This document shows, one piece after another, positions 48,401-59,345 of a stretch of DNA of 64,000 bases (positions are counted from its first letter, which is position 1; each line of letters begins with the position of its first letter). The DNA is from Warburgia ugandensis (lineage: Eukaryota > Streptophyta > Magnoliopsida > Canellales > Canellaceae): the NCBI GenBank assembly GCA_035236585.1, contig CP141137.1, positions 9,874,327 to 9,938,326 of the forward strand. Direction: 5' to 3'. Under the pieces are notes generated by a model, which had not been told where the DNA came from, did not search any database, and worked only from the letters and a program-made list of their open reading frames with translations. Position numbers and translations under genes: made by a program.

Positions 48401-51400
48401 CCCAGTACAAATCTAGGCCAGGGAGTGGCCCAACCCAGTACAAATCCAGCTCAGGTCTAGGTCAAACATTGGCCCAGTCCAGATACAATCCAAGCCAAAC
48501 ATTGACTCAATCCAGATCTAGCCCAGGCGAGACCCAAGTAGATCAGTCCAGACTGATCAGCCCAACCCAGCCCAAAAAGAACAGGCTGATCAACCCAAAC
48601 CAGTGAAAAGATTTTTCTGATAAGATTTGCCAGAAAACAAAACAAATAAAATAAGAAGAAGAGGGAAATAGGGTTTCTACCAATTGGTGAAAACCGATTG
48701 AATCTGCAAAAGTTATTTTTGTTTTGAAAAAGGAGAGCCAATGGGCAACAGTTTTTTGGTCGATCGGTGAAAACAGAACCAAAGAAGAAGGTGGGAAAGG
48801 AGCAGTTGTCACAGGGAGCCAACAACCATTGAGAATAAGATTTGGACTGACAATTTCAACGGCTTCTGGAAGAAAATACATATGTATGTATGGAAATACC
48901 AAAAACAGCAAGCGGCAGATTTGATTATCGTTGCTGACACCGACTTAAACCATGAGCTAGGACTGATTTGTTGAAAGCCACATCAAATTGGGAGAAGTAG
49001 CAGCACCGATTTCTAGAGAGAGCCGAGAGAAGAAATCACTGGAGCAGTAGTGCGCAAAAATCTCAGTAAATACACAAGGGAAAACGAAGTGATCACAATG
49101 GAAAACGCAGAGGAGCAGTGATCGCAAGGAAAAACGCAGCTGCAAGGAAAATCTGACAGGTTAGGGTTTTCTCGTTTTCATTTTATAAGAAACCCCAAAA
49201 ACAGAAGCCTTCAAATTTGATATTACAACCCCTATGAATAGTACCGAGTCACAACAATAAGGCACTGTTTCGACTCATGAACAGTAACCGAGTCAACAAT
49301 CAATAATGTACCAACTCATAAATAGACTTCGAGTAAATACTTTAGAAACATAGCAGGGATGGACTCAAACTGAAGAGATGAAGAATATTCTCTTCCCATG
49401 GGCATGGAGGGGAAGAATTGTTGGGTCCACACCTATGTGAAGTTGATTGTCAACAGATCTGTTAGATCCGTGTAAATAGAAGCTGCCTATAACAGGAAAA
49501 TCAACAGTTACATTAGAAAAGTCCACAGTCGATATCGGAAAATTTGAAATCAGCACTGACCAATTAGATCCGTGAAAATTTTACAGCTAGATCTATCCGT
49601 TAAGATTTGCAGCACCACAAATCTTGACAAATTATATCATTTGAACCCTATAAATAGGGAATGATCCAATTATCTGAACTTTATAAATAGGAAATGATCC
49701 GATCATCTAAACCCTATTAATCATGGCTGCATCTTGTCCTACAATGAGCATATCATCTACATAGAGAAGTATAATAAACTTGCCATTAAAGAATCTCTGC
49801 ATATATACACACTTATTTGCTACAGTTCTTTTATACCCATAACTCGTCATGACTAAGTCAAACTTCTTATACCATTGCCTCAGTGCCTGCTTGAGACCAT
49901 CAAGGTTCTTCTTTAATTTGTAAACCAAGTGCTTCTTCCCTGGAACTTCAAAACCTTCAGGTTACTCCATGTAGATGTCTTCCTCTAAATCGCAATGGAG
50001 GAAAGCATTTTTCATGTCCATCTGTTCAAGCTCTAAATACTGCAACAACTCATAAACAAACTCCAAATTGACTCATGAACAACTCGTGAATAATACCCAA
50101 GTTGAACAATGCCTCGAAACAATGCTCGTAAATAGTAACCCAAAACAATACTTGCATATTTACATTTATACCCCTAAATAGTACTCTAAATTGACAACTA
50201 TACCCCCTATATATAAAAATTTCTTACGCAGCCCTCAAACACTCCTAAGGAGTTTGAACATATAGACATGAAAACTGCTTTCTGCCATGGCGATTTAGAG
50301 GAAGATATCTACATGGAGCAACCTAAAGGTTTTTCAATACCAAGGAAGTAGCACTTAGTCTGTAAATTAAAGAAGAGCATTTATAGTCTCAAGCAGGCAC
50401 CGAGGCAATAGTATAAGAAGTTTGACTCATTCACAACGAGTCATGAATATAAGAGAACCACCACAGACTAGTGCAAATATGTACAAAGATTCCTTGATGG
50501 CAAGTTTATTAAACTCCTCTATATAGATAATATGCTCATTACAAGAAAAGATGCGGCCACGATTAATAGGGTTCAGATGATTGGATCATCCCCTATTTAT
50601 AGGGTTCAGATGATTCGATCGGTCAAGATTTGTGGTGCCGCAAATCTTGATGGATATACAGATCTAGCTGTAAAATTTTGACGAATCTGACTAGTCGGTG
50701 CTGATTTTAAATTTTTCAGCACCGACTGTGGAATTTTCTAATACGACTGTTGATTTTCTTGTTGTAGGTGGCTTCTATTCAAATGAATCTAACAGATATG
50801 TTGCCAATCAACTTCATATAAGTGTGTACCCAACAATTCTCCCCTCCATACTCATGGGAAAAGAATATTCTTCATCTCTTCAGTTTGAGTCCACCCCTGC
50901 TATATTTTTACAGTATTTATTGGGAGTCTGTTTATGAGTTGCTATAGTATTTACTGTTGACTCGGTATTGTTCATAGGGGTGGCAACATCAAATTTTAAA
51001 GTTTATATATTTAGAATTTCATATAAAAAGAAAATGAGAAAACCCTCACTTGTCAGATTTCACCTGTAGTTGTATTTTTCCCTACGATCATTGCTCCCTT
51101 GTATTTTCCACTGCAATCACTGCATTTTTCCTTGCGTATTTACTGGGATTTTCGCGCACCACTACTCCAGCAATCTCTTCTCTTGGCTCCTCCAGAAATG
51201 GGTACTTCTACTTCTCCCAGTTCGGTGTAGCTTCAACAGATCAGCCCCAACCCACGGTTTAAGTCAGTGTTAGCAACGATGATCAGATCTATAGCTTACT
51301 GTTTCTGGTATTTCTCCTCCCCTTTGTTATATATGTATATATATATATATTTTTATTTTTATTTTTATTTTCCTTCCAAGAAGCCGGCAAAGTTGCTGGT

Positions 51401-53980
51401 CCAAATCTTATTCTCAGTGGTCGTCGGCTCCCTATGATGACCTCTCCTTTCCCACCTTCTTTGCTTCTATTTTTACCAATCAGCCAAAAAATTGTTACCT
51501 ATCGACTTTCCTCTCCCAGATCAAAAATCCATTTTGTAGATTTGAACGGTTTTCACTTATCAGTAGAAACCCTATTTCCTCCTTATTTTATTTGTTTGTT
51601 TTCTAGCAAATCTTACCGAAAAATCTTTTCACAAGTCTGGGTTGATCGGCCTATTCTAGTCAAGCTGGGCTGGCCTAATCAATCTGAACTGATCTACTCG
51701 GGTCTGGCCTAGATTGGATCTAGATTGGGCCGATGTTCGACCTGGACTATATCTGGACTAGGCCGATGTTCAGCCTGAACTAAATCTGGACCGGGCCAAT
51801 GTTTGGCCTAGGCCTGAGCTGGATCTGGGCCACTCCCTAGCTTGGATTTGTACTGGGTTTGGCCACTCCCTAGCATAGATCTATAGTGGGTTGGGCCACT
51901 CTCCTCAGTCTAGATCTGGTATGGGCCTAGATCTGGATCTAAATAGGCTCTAATAACAGCATCATTTGGAGTTCAGAGCAATCAATCTATGTAGATTTGA
52001 CGACCACATCTGAGGATCTGAATCTGATCTATGAGGACACAAACACACATACAAAAAACAAGGGATTAACATGATTCGATCAAATTCGGTCTACATACAT
52101 GGGAAAGGGGATAAATTTTCTGTAGATGATCAGGGTACAAAGGAGGAGGATCAAAATCAGATCCTCTCTCAACTCAACTTTCTCACTCGCTCTGTCTTTC
52201 TCTCTTAGATCATATTCTTTCTTGCTTTTTGTCAGAGATCAGATCATCCCCTATTTATAGGGTTCAGATGCTTCGATTTATCAAGATCTGCAGCACCATA
52301 AATCTTGACAGATATACAAATCTGGCTGTAAAATTTTTACTGATTTGATTGGTCGGTGCCAATTTCAAATTTTTTGACACCAATTGTGGATTTTTCTAAT
52401 GCGGCTATTGATTTTCCTGTTGCAGACGACTTCTATTCACATGGATCTAACAAATCTGTTGACAATCAACTTCACATGGGTGTGGACCCAACATGAAGTT
52501 TTGGCTTATGCGTGAATAGACTTATTAAAATAGAACTAAAAAATACATCCACAAGCAATATAGATATGGGAACATTAACATCAAAATAATGTTATAGAAA
52601 GTAATTGCTACTACAAATGAGACTACACATCATACCAGAAACCATATTTGCATACGTATTGATGATATGCTCTATCCTTTAGGATATAAAGTGTAGAATT
52701 TAAGAAACATGGTAGGAAGATATGTCTTTATGAGCAAGATCCTCGTCTTATGTTGGATTTGACTTTTGAGAGAATGCAGTTAGTACACACTCTGCATGGA
52801 CAATCAATCTAAAGCAAACTTGATCACAGCTGGCTGGGAACAAATGCAACATGAACTCTTGAAGCGTCTCTTTGTAATACTAGATGGGAGGTCTGTTGAT
52901 GAACTCTCTACCCAATCAAGATCTCTCATTACAAAGGAATGGATATATGCAATTGCTCGGACTCAATGCCTGAAAGGGTTGTTGAAGGAGGCTAAGTTTA
53001 GAATAAGAGCAGTGATGCCCACTACTTGGGTGGCTCATGTCAGTCGAGCTGAGCCATGAGCAATAAAACGTACTAGCAACAAGGCTGCTTGTCCAACCCC
53101 TTATTCCTTTTAAACCATTTATGTAAATGACCAAACTGACCCTCAAAGGTAAAACCCTTTCAAATGCATATTGATTATTTTCTCCATCATCCGCACAAAG
53201 CACCAGGTCCACATTTCCAAGAACACTTCTTTTACAAGAGAATCTCCAACATTCACCTAACTTTCAATATCACTGCCTAAAAGTCATTAAGAGGCAGCGA
53301 GTGCACGAAGCTCCCACGTTTATGCAGGGTCCGGGGAAGGGGAAGATCACAAGGGTTAATAGTATGCAGCTTTACCTTGCATTTTACAAGAGGTTGAACC
53401 CATGACCTCAAGGTCATGCGATGACAACTCTACCGTTGCATCAAGGCTCCCCTTCGATATCATTCTTAATTCCAAATGGTTGACATCAAATCCCTAGACA
53501 AGAGTGGGATAAGCATAATGCACTCAAAGAAAAAGGCTGATTTAGCCGTTATTCTCATTTCATTCAACCCAGTAACATGCCATCCGATTAGATGATCCAA
53601 AGGAGTTTTCCATTAAATTTAGACCACTGATAAACCTTGTTCTATACAGCCATTTAAACCCCACTACATAGATGACAAAGATAGAATCAGTAATACTTGT
53701 AGACCGATGTGAACTTCCAACTTTGGTAGCCAAGGACTAGCAAACCAGACTTCTAGAACAAGGGCCTACGGAAATTGCCCAGGAAGAAAAATAAAGCATT
53801 CATCTTGATCTAACAAATCAAATACAACAGAAGAGTACAATGCCAGAGAAAAACAAAAATAGAAACTGAACTTAGTTGGAAGCGTACCGCGAGGATTACG
53901 ACGGTGAAAATACCAATTGTCACCAGAAACAGTCTTTGGTCATGGTCGCAACAGTTATTCAGCTCCCAATTGATTGCCAT
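30489..53980 (-). CDS. Peptidase M50B-like membrane protein (nine coding exons, one in-frame stop)
   Basis: Plant M50B-like protein, a predicted multi-pass membrane zinc-protease relative. Coding exons in transcript order: 53980-53888, 44115-44020, 31893-31809, 31583-31462, 31274-31250, 31153-31070, 30960-30931, 30788-30683, 30552-30489. All introns are GT-AG and phases match throughout. The total is 705 nt, 234 codons plus TGA, the usual family length. It starts [20 protein letters not shown]. Exon 2 carries [20 protein letters not shown] with HExxH at residues 49-53. Exon 4 has [20 protein letters not shown]. Exon 8 has [20 protein letters not shown]. The protein ends LGLVILS. Codon 159 (in exon 6, after KTEV and before ILRY) is TGA where relatives have a basic residue, so this copy may be a pseudogene or carry an error. 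A usually conserved YW reads YC in exon 3. Introns 1 and 2 (about 9.8 and 12.1 kb) hold two large inverted repeats. Confidence 0.88.
31250..31274 (-). other. 25-nt micro-exon of the M50B-like gene
   Basis: Encodes WLLRGLCI plus the first base of a Gly codon, between CCTCCAG and GTAAGTTC. It matches the family and keeps the frame with both neighbours. A gene finder could easily miss it. A second very short exon, 30 nt, is at 30931-30960 (VMNSLFSVY). Confidence 0.88.
32113..32554 (+). repeat. Left copy of a roughly 440-bp direct duplication flanking the LTR element
   Basis: Starts CAAATGGAACAAAACTCC and ends near TCTTTAAGAAAGTTTTAC. It matches 42687-43127 in the same orientation with about 19 differences by eye (about 4 percent). 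Unlike a normal 5-bp target duplication, it covers a long stretch of host intron. Confidence 0.93.
32558..35344 (+). repeat. Left LTR of the chromovirus, inverted relative to the element, 5' end missing
   Basis: This 2.8-kb stretch is the reverse complement of 39827-about 42617 all along, with corresponding positions adding to about 75,172-75,177. In a normal minus-strand element it should match directly, not inverted. Read on the plus strand it begins about 70 bp inside the LTR (CTAATAAAATCATGTTTAAA) and ends TGTTGTTACA at 35344, directly against the polypurine tract. The first 70 bp, including TGTGACGCCCC, are absent. Runs of C (35201-35216) and G (35275-35287) occur near its end. Confidence 0.92.
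33511..33815 (+). repeat. About 115-bp tandem repeats inside the left LTR
   Basis: Units start near 33511, 33627 and 33741, each with GTAGCTCRTCCAGCC, GAAGGCCCRCCCACAT and ATAACGACCCCT, the third shortened and rearranged. The same array is inverted in the right LTR at about 41370-41680. Confidence 0.85.
35391..37345 (-). pseudogene. Chromovirus RNase H, integrase and chromodomain (broken)
   Basis: RNase H (37249-about 36850) has [14 protein letters not shown] and [20 protein letters not shown]. The integrase zinc-binding part ([11 protein letters not shown]) ends in a stop at about 36572. The catalytic core (about 36480-36080) has [23 protein letters not shown] and [12 protein letters not shown], giving the D, D, E triad. 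A further break near 35940 precedes the C-terminal part ([17 protein letters not shown]). The chromodomain is [17 protein letters not shown] with an internal stop just before it. The reading ends at a TGA at 35393-35391. Confidence 0.9.
37345..38343 (-). pseudogene. Chromovirus reverse transcriptase (open over 332 codons)
   Basis: Readable from [17 protein letters not shown] through [53 protein letters not shown] and the catalytic FVDDILIYS to [12 protein letters not shown], where a TGA follows. The upstream VRDFKKVF segment is in the same frame. GLTNVPTTF replaces the usual GLTNAPATF. Confidence 0.93.
38344..39645 (-). pseudogene. Chromovirus gag and protease (broken)
   Basis: Gag starts [12 protein letters not shown] at 39645 with [21 protein letters not shown] and [20 protein letters not shown]. 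It runs through several stops to a zinc-binding region with [13 protein letters not shown] and then, after a stop, a CCHC knuckle [14 protein letters not shown]. The protease active site lies near 38590-38615 and reads IDPGSTHSF, with Pro where the family has Ser or Thr after the catalytic Asp, so it should be inactive. Confidence 0.87.
39827..42684 (-). repeat. Right (5') LTR of the chromovirus, 2.86 kb
   Basis: In the element's own orientation it begins TGTGACGCCCCGGGG at 42684 and ends TTTTTACG at 39827, two bases before the primer-binding site, so this LTR is complete and correctly oriented. A poly-C run is at 39885-39898. The 115-bp tandem array lies at about 41370-41680. Confidence 0.93.
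42687..43127 (+). repeat. Right copy of the roughly 440-bp flanking duplication
   Basis: Begins CAAATGGAACAAAACTTC two bases past the LTR start and pairs with 32113-32554. It continues into unduplicated host sequence TTTGGATTTCTCTAACTTC. Downstream, TTGCTAATAAAATATG (43160-43175) matches the short sequence found at the left junction. Confidence 0.93.
43446..43482 (+). repeat. GAAAACA short tandem repeat
   Basis: About four to five units of a 7-bp repeat (AGAAAACAGAAAACAGAAAA). It lies in intron 2 of the M50B-like gene, just past the flanking duplication. Confidence 0.9.
45131..45313 (+). mobile_element. Au-type SINE with 15-bp target duplication
   Basis: Plus-strand copy: GGGGAGCCTTGATGCAACAG, GAGGTCACAGGCTCGAAG, GCAGCTTCTTGCAAAAATGC, GGGAGCTTTGTGCACGGGG and CTGCCCTTTT. 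It is flanked by AGAATATTTTCAAAT (45116-45130) and AGACTATTTTCAAGT (45314-45328). It lies in M50B intron 1, antisense to the gene. Confidence 0.93.
45330..47779. other. Part of M50B intron 1 without recognisable features
   Basis: Several minus-strand open stretches (46188-47135) show no domain I know. Their stops are frequent and composition is not coding-like. Nothing here can be assigned. Confidence 0.5.
48243..49418 (+). mobile_element. Non-coding internal region of the copia-type element (left copy)
   Basis: Lies between the 5' LTR and the polypurine tract before the 3' LTR. It holds no gag or pol, so the parent element looks like a non-autonomous LTR element. From 48361 to about 48540 a degenerate array of roughly 33-bp units (GGCCCAACCCAGTACAAATC) is visible. 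The ORFs here are antisense and meaningless. Confidence 0.7.
49713..50033 (-). pseudogene. Copia reverse-transcriptase fragment (left arm, minus)
   Basis: Readable as [23 protein letters not shown] sequence, then [20 protein letters not shown] and the catalytic [19 protein letters not shown], where it stops exactly at the join to the LTR. Only the front part of the reverse transcriptase is present, with one interruption near 49960. Confidence 0.9.
50034..50251. other. Spacer at the palindrome centre
   Basis: About 218 bp not shared by the two arms. It has several ACTCATGAACAACTCGTGAA-like and AATAGTAACCC-like words that resemble part of the copia internal region at 49240-49340. It may be a leftover of that region. 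Confidence 0.6.
50252..50571 (+). pseudogene. Copia reverse-transcriptase fragment (right arm, plus)
   Basis: Mirror of the left fragment: [35 protein letters not shown], and [17 protein letters not shown] in place of the catalytic YVDDM, so the Asp pair is broken. It ends at the same residue (INR) and joins the LTR at the same base as the left arm. Confidence 0.9.
50252..52493 (-). repeat. Right arm of the copia-type palindrome
   Basis: Inverted counterpart of 47780-50033. The inner truncated LTR starts TGTTGGG at 50835 (minus) and the outer complete LTR starts TGTTGGGTCCACACCC at 52493 (minus). The degenerate GGCC-rich 33-bp array is mirrored at about 51655-51940. An AT-rich expansion at 51325-51370 is specific to this arm. 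Confidence 0.87.
53285..53450 (-). mobile_element. Au-type SINE, nearly full length
   Basis: GAGGCAGCGAGTGCACGAAG, TTATGCAGGGTCCGGGG, GCAGCTTTACCTTGC, ACCCATGACCTCAAGG and CATCAAGGCTCCCC on the minus strand. About 15 bp of the GGCTGTTTCC region are missing. A possible target duplication (TTCAATATCACT / TTCGATATCATT) is imperfectly placed. Confidence 0.87.
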
Positions 53981-54426
53981 CAGAATGAATAAGAAATCAA
54001 CAAGAGCAGAAAATGGGTACCTTGAAAGTCGGGATCTGAAGCGGATTTCCTGCTCAGAGTAGGGATCTAAATGCAGAGAAAGAGAGAAGGCAAATTTCTC
54101 TGCAAAGCCAACTCGCTTTGGAGGCGAGTGGCACGATCCCCAGAAAGCTTTTGCGTTGAGAAACTTCAAATTTTCAAATCCAAGTTTCCTAACTGGTTGA
54201 TCGAGAAAATGGCGTTTGGTTTGGTCGTGCTACTGCCGGCAACCAAGGAAATTGCCCTTTCTATATTCTTTTCGACGACTATTTTAATGCTTGTTTTGCA
54301 CATTGTTTATTTCTGACAGACAATTATTCATTCACAATTGACCACGGGAAATGGTATTGGAATTCGCATCCGTTTTGATAATGACACTCTTTTCTTTTAT
54401 CACTTTTGAATTAGCAATTCTTCGAC

Positions 54427-54466
54427 CCAGCATTAGCAGGAGCTTCGTGTACTAAGGTGGCCTTTA
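54427..54466 (+). mobile_element. Au-type SINE, 3'-tail fragment
   Basis: CATTAGCAGGAGCTTCGTGT and GTGGCCTTTAATT resemble the last 40 bp of the SINE. It is short, so moderately certain. Confidence 0.5.
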
Positions 54467-57207
54467 ATTAGTTGCTGTTGAAGGTTTTTGCTGTATTTTA
54501 AGCTCTGATTTAACAACAACTTTGATCCAAACCCTCCGTATGACCCTGCCAAAAGCATATGAGAATAGTGCTTATGACATGTCACATGAGCTTGTTAGTC
54601 ACATGTGGGATTTGTTGAATTTGTCTGATTCTAATTTGCCAGATTTTCCCTGATTTTATGGTTTGGTGTGGGAAATTAGATAAAAACCAATGCATATATG
54701 GTAGGGTTTGGTGTATTTGATGAGTTTGCAAAATCAACCAAATACACTAAGTAGCAATTTTTTATTCGCAATTATAAGAAGAGTCCTAGTATTTTCATAT
54801 GATAAGACATTATCTTATTTCTAGTTTGCTTTAGAACCAAATTGTTCATATTGTTTGGGCCCCTATTAATTAGAAATCATGTCAATTGGATCATACTAAC
54901 TTTTGTTTTCATTTTATTTTTTATGTCAATGGTTTGATTCAAAGCATCAAGAAAAATAAGGCTTCAAGCATCATAGAAGTGATTTTGGGTGTAGGGGCAA
55001 ACTATAGGATTTTGAATAATAAGAAATGGTTTAAATCTTCCAAAATTCCAGCCTAAAATCATAAAAAGGTAACTTATAAAAATAAGATGCTGCCTACTCA
55101 TTTGAAAATACCATGACTGTATATTCAAATATTTTATTAAATAAAATAGGCATTGAGCTACTTTATGTTTGTGGGCCTTTTACTTATAAACTTATTAGTA
55201 TCTAAATCAATATGCACTATGCCAATTTATAGGCCTTTTACCATTATAACATTTAAATTAAAGTATGACTTACCCATAAATGAAACTTACATCAATGTAC
55301 AAATGATAGAACCAGAGGCCTACTCGTTGATTTTAACTTGCTTTTGGGCCACTACCATTAAATGACAAGACTGTAGACCTATTATTAATACTGCAAAATA
55401 GGTATTGGCTTGTAGATTTTCAACTATTTTTTAGTCCACTTGTATCAATATATCCAAATAAAAATGTAAGATAGCCATCAACCTAACTTGAATCAATTTA
55501 TACAAGTCATGTCCAAAATAATATAGGCCTGCCATTAATTTCACTTATTCATGAACTCATTATTATCAAAAGCTATAAAAATATTATACTAGCCCCACTT
55601 GTCAGACCTATACTTTAATTAGAAATATTGTAAGAAAATAGCCTACATTTATTTTCATTTATTTTTGGGTCCATAATTATCAAAACCTTTTCTTAAGAAA
55701 AATATAAAAGTAAAAAATATAAACTTGAGAGCAAATCAAGCAATTTATAGCTTATGGTGGATTTTAAAATATGATGATTTTTATAAAGGAACTAAATTTA
55801 GAGTTTTTATAAAAGAATTTAACTGATTTGCTACTAACAAGAGTTTTGTCATGAGCCCAAATTTCTCGAGGTATGAATGGTTTGATGTTGCCCTTGTCTT
55901 GGATGGACCATGTTTTAAAATCCTTATCAACATGATAATCTTAGCTATTGTATTCTTGAGTTTGTAAAATGAGGGATAAAAAGTTTCATCATCCATTTTA
56001 CAACTAAAGCAAGTGTTGCTAAGATCATCTAATGGATAAGAATTCTAGAGCATAGCCTATCTAAGTCAAGGGTAACATTGTGAACGATATAGATCTTGGC
56101 CTACTTGGAATTATTTTTATTGTTTCCATCTTATGGGGACTCATGAGGAAACCCAAGGGGTTGATATGACTGTCCTTTTATGGGTGGGATTTCTAGGGCC
56201 TGGTCGAATTCTTTTCTCCAAGATGTTGTAATTAGGGTTAGGATCAAACTATTTTGTTTTGGGGAGATCTACATTATTGGACACTTTAATTGTTAATGTA
56301 GATGGGTTTTTCTTTAGATATTGCTTGATGTTTCAAAGCTAGATTTAGTAGTTATTACTTTTGAGTTTTTAACATTTTTTGTTGTTAGATGAGCTCTAAT
56401 ATTTGGTAAGAGATGGATGAATATGCAATTTGGGCATGGAATAGGACTCCACCTACATTTTGATGTGGAAGTTTAAATTATGGTAATTTGATCACCACTG
56501 ATCTTTAATTTCTAGTTTTTGTAATCGTGAGTAAGTTGGTTTCTTCATTGCAACCCCTTATATAAAGAGAGAGTGAGACAACAACAACTAAGAGTGTGAA
56601 TATTTTATTTTATTTTAATTAGAAATATTTATCCCATAATTGTCCTCCTATCCCACAAGAGGGTGTGTCTTTTAAACTGTCCCATGAAAGGGCCCAAACT
56701 TTCAATTTCATTTCACTATGATATATTCTATCAATTTCCAATAGAATTGCATGCACAAGAAGAAGGTCACATATCTTTTTACGCTTGTTTTTTAATATGT
56801 TAACATGGGTAGAGTGGATATTTTAAACATCTTTAGGATGTTAACTAAGGAAGAAGTACCCATTATACTCCCACTAAAATATTAAAAAATGCACACAAAA
56901 GACACATCCACATTCCTATGCTTGATTTTAATGGTGCTTGTGGAAATAAACTACACTGGGTGGGACTAATAGCAAGTTTGGGCCCTTTTGTTAAACATTT
57001 TAAAAGATAGGTCCTCATGTGAGATAGAAGGACAACTATAAGGTATTAATATAGAAAGTTTTCAAAATTTTAATAAATAGAATCATAATTTAGTGCATCT
57101 TGACATGCTTCCTAGGTCGTAGTTGTTAACAATAGGGTCCTGGAATCAAGCCAAATGTCTTAATCTACCTAGCATTTATCTTTGTTGTAACGTGTGAAAG
57201 TAATGTC

Positions 57208-57289
57208 TTTTAGCAATCAAATCATTGAGATCTCATCTTCTAACAACCTTTTAGTGATCAAATCATTGAAATCTCATCTTTAAACAACT
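57208..57289 (+). repeat. Tandem duplication, 41-bp unit
   Basis: TTTTAGCAATCAAATCATTG and TTTTAGTGATCAAATCATTG begin two adjacent units that continue through ATCTCATCTT and AACAAC. Confidence 0.85.
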
Positions 57290-59345
57290 TTGGAGGCATA
57301 GATTTAATGGGAGTTTTAATTGACAAATAAAGTTTCTCATTAGTTCTTTATATGATGTGGATATCATCCCATGAGCATGTTTTAGGAAAAAAATTGTTGG
57401 CAAATCTCTTAGCCACCAAGGTTTTGTCTTTGTTCTGTTAGGATCAATGGCTTGATTAGCACCCAGTTTTTGTATATGCACCTTCTAACTGATGCTATGA
57501 GATCAGTGCTTTGAGCCACTTTTTGGTTGGATACTCTCTTTCTTTGTGGTTGTCAGGATGTAAATGTTGAGGTTTTCTTTCTCGTTTCTAGCTTTGGATT
57601 ACTTTTATTATATTCATATGAAAAAAGTAATACATTGGCTAGTTGATCTCAATAATTCATTTTTGGGTTAGGAATATAGTTGACATTGAAGGACAAACAT
57701 ATAAGTTGGACTAGTTGTGGTGATCCAATTATAGTCACAAAATTCGGATTGGAGAATAAATTGGTAGGCCAAATATTCATAAAATTTCCAAGCTTTAAAA
57801 TTTTGAAATTGCTTTGAATTTGAAAAATATAAAACTCATGATTTGTTAAAGAAAAAGTTTGAGCATAAAAGAGTTGGGACTTTTATTGTTAAATGTGTAT
57901 TTGGGAATTGCTAAAAGGCTATTAGAAGTCATGGGAATTGCTCAAATTTAACTATGGATCCAATTAGGCATCCTAATGAATAAGTTGGGGAAGTTGCTAA
58001 GTGTGTATTTGGTAACCTTGCTTTTACCACATTCTTTCTATTTTCGTAGTATAAAACTAAATTGATTTTCTATTATGAAATAGAAAAAATACAAAAACAA
58101 AACAAATTTCCCATACACGCACTCAAAGAAACAATTCCTCTAGCTTTTATTGCTCTGAAGTATTAGTTTGTTGGTCTACATTGTTGATAGGTCTGTATTG
58201 ACATTTAAGACGTACCTATGGAACCCTTTTTGGTGAGCCAAACCATTTATCTACTGGCTCCAATTTTAGTTGTACACTTATGACAGAGAATGTAGGTACA
58301 CCTAACTTAGTGTTGATTCAAAAAACCCATAGGTTAGGCCCTGAGTTAGATAGGTTATAGTCCCAAGAAACATTTCAATTGGATGATCTTATATAATTAC
58401 TTGGAGATGTAAAATGATCTTTCATAAAACTATGAGACGATATTTAAAGTGCTAGAAAATACAAAGTTAAGATTCCTATTTTAACTAGTGGCCTAGAGAT
58501 GCTACATATAACAATAAAGCAACCAACTAAATATGACATTGCTAATTCCAAAAGGAACCTTTCCCCATAATTTAAGGAAGAAGTGCTCCTACAACTAAAA
58601 AGATACCAAAATATGTTGTTATAGAACTTTTATAAAGAAAGGTAAGATGCTCTTCTAAAGTGAAGAGAAATTAAAAGGACAAATAAAGAGGTAATGAGTA
58701 TCATGCACAAACTAGGGCTACCAAGGCATTTTCTGAACCAAAAAAGATATTCATATCAATCGTAATGTATTGGGGATAGATATATGTTTTATGTAATTGT
58801 TTTAAGCTTTTTTCTTCTTTTTTTTGGTTTCTTTTGAATTATGTAAACATCCTAAGTTTTTCAGGTGGGATCACTAACTAGAAACTTAACTCTTACTGAG
58901 GAAGTGATTATTTCTCATATTAATGTACTTATGAATACCCAGTTAAAGGGTTAGTTTTGAAGTTGTAATTATATGTGTAAGTCATGACCAAAATCACTCT
59001 AGCATTCATGCTAAATCTCCTGAAGGATATTGCCACTCTATGCTAAAGGATAGAAGTTTGTACATGATGGAACCCATCTTTTTGGTTGACAGACCTGCTC
59101 ATCTAATGGTCTGACTTGGGGTGATTTGCAAGCATGAATTAGATAAAGTGTGGAATTCATAAACATTTACTTGCAATCATTGAAACATGGATTTAAGAAA
59201 CATTGTTTGAAGAGTGGTCAAGAATCAACAAGCAAAAAAAAAAAACATATCTTTTGAATGTTAGAATAATCTAATCATGGTGCATTTTGGGATACAAGAC
59301 ATGAACAATGAATGAAATTATATGAATTGGTCTGATAAACTAACG

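Larger units (their letters stand above)
47780..50033 (+). repeat. Left arm of a large palindrome built from a copia-type LTR element
   Basis: The reverse complement of 50252-52493, with paired positions adding to about 100,254-100,274. Contents left to right: an LTR of about 460 bp (47780-about 48242) with TATA-like CTATATATAGGG; about 1.2 kb of non-coding internal sequence; a polypurine tract GGAGGGGAAGAAT; a second LTR start TGTTGGGTCC at 49419, truncated near 49710; and then an antisense copia reverse-transcriptase fragment. Confidence 0.87.

Noticed and set aside
48457..48911. Two 122-codon minus-strand ORFs
   Set aside because: They fall in the GGCC-rich repeat and internal region of the copia-type element. 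The repeated WAGLI/GLG-like residues come from the tandem array.
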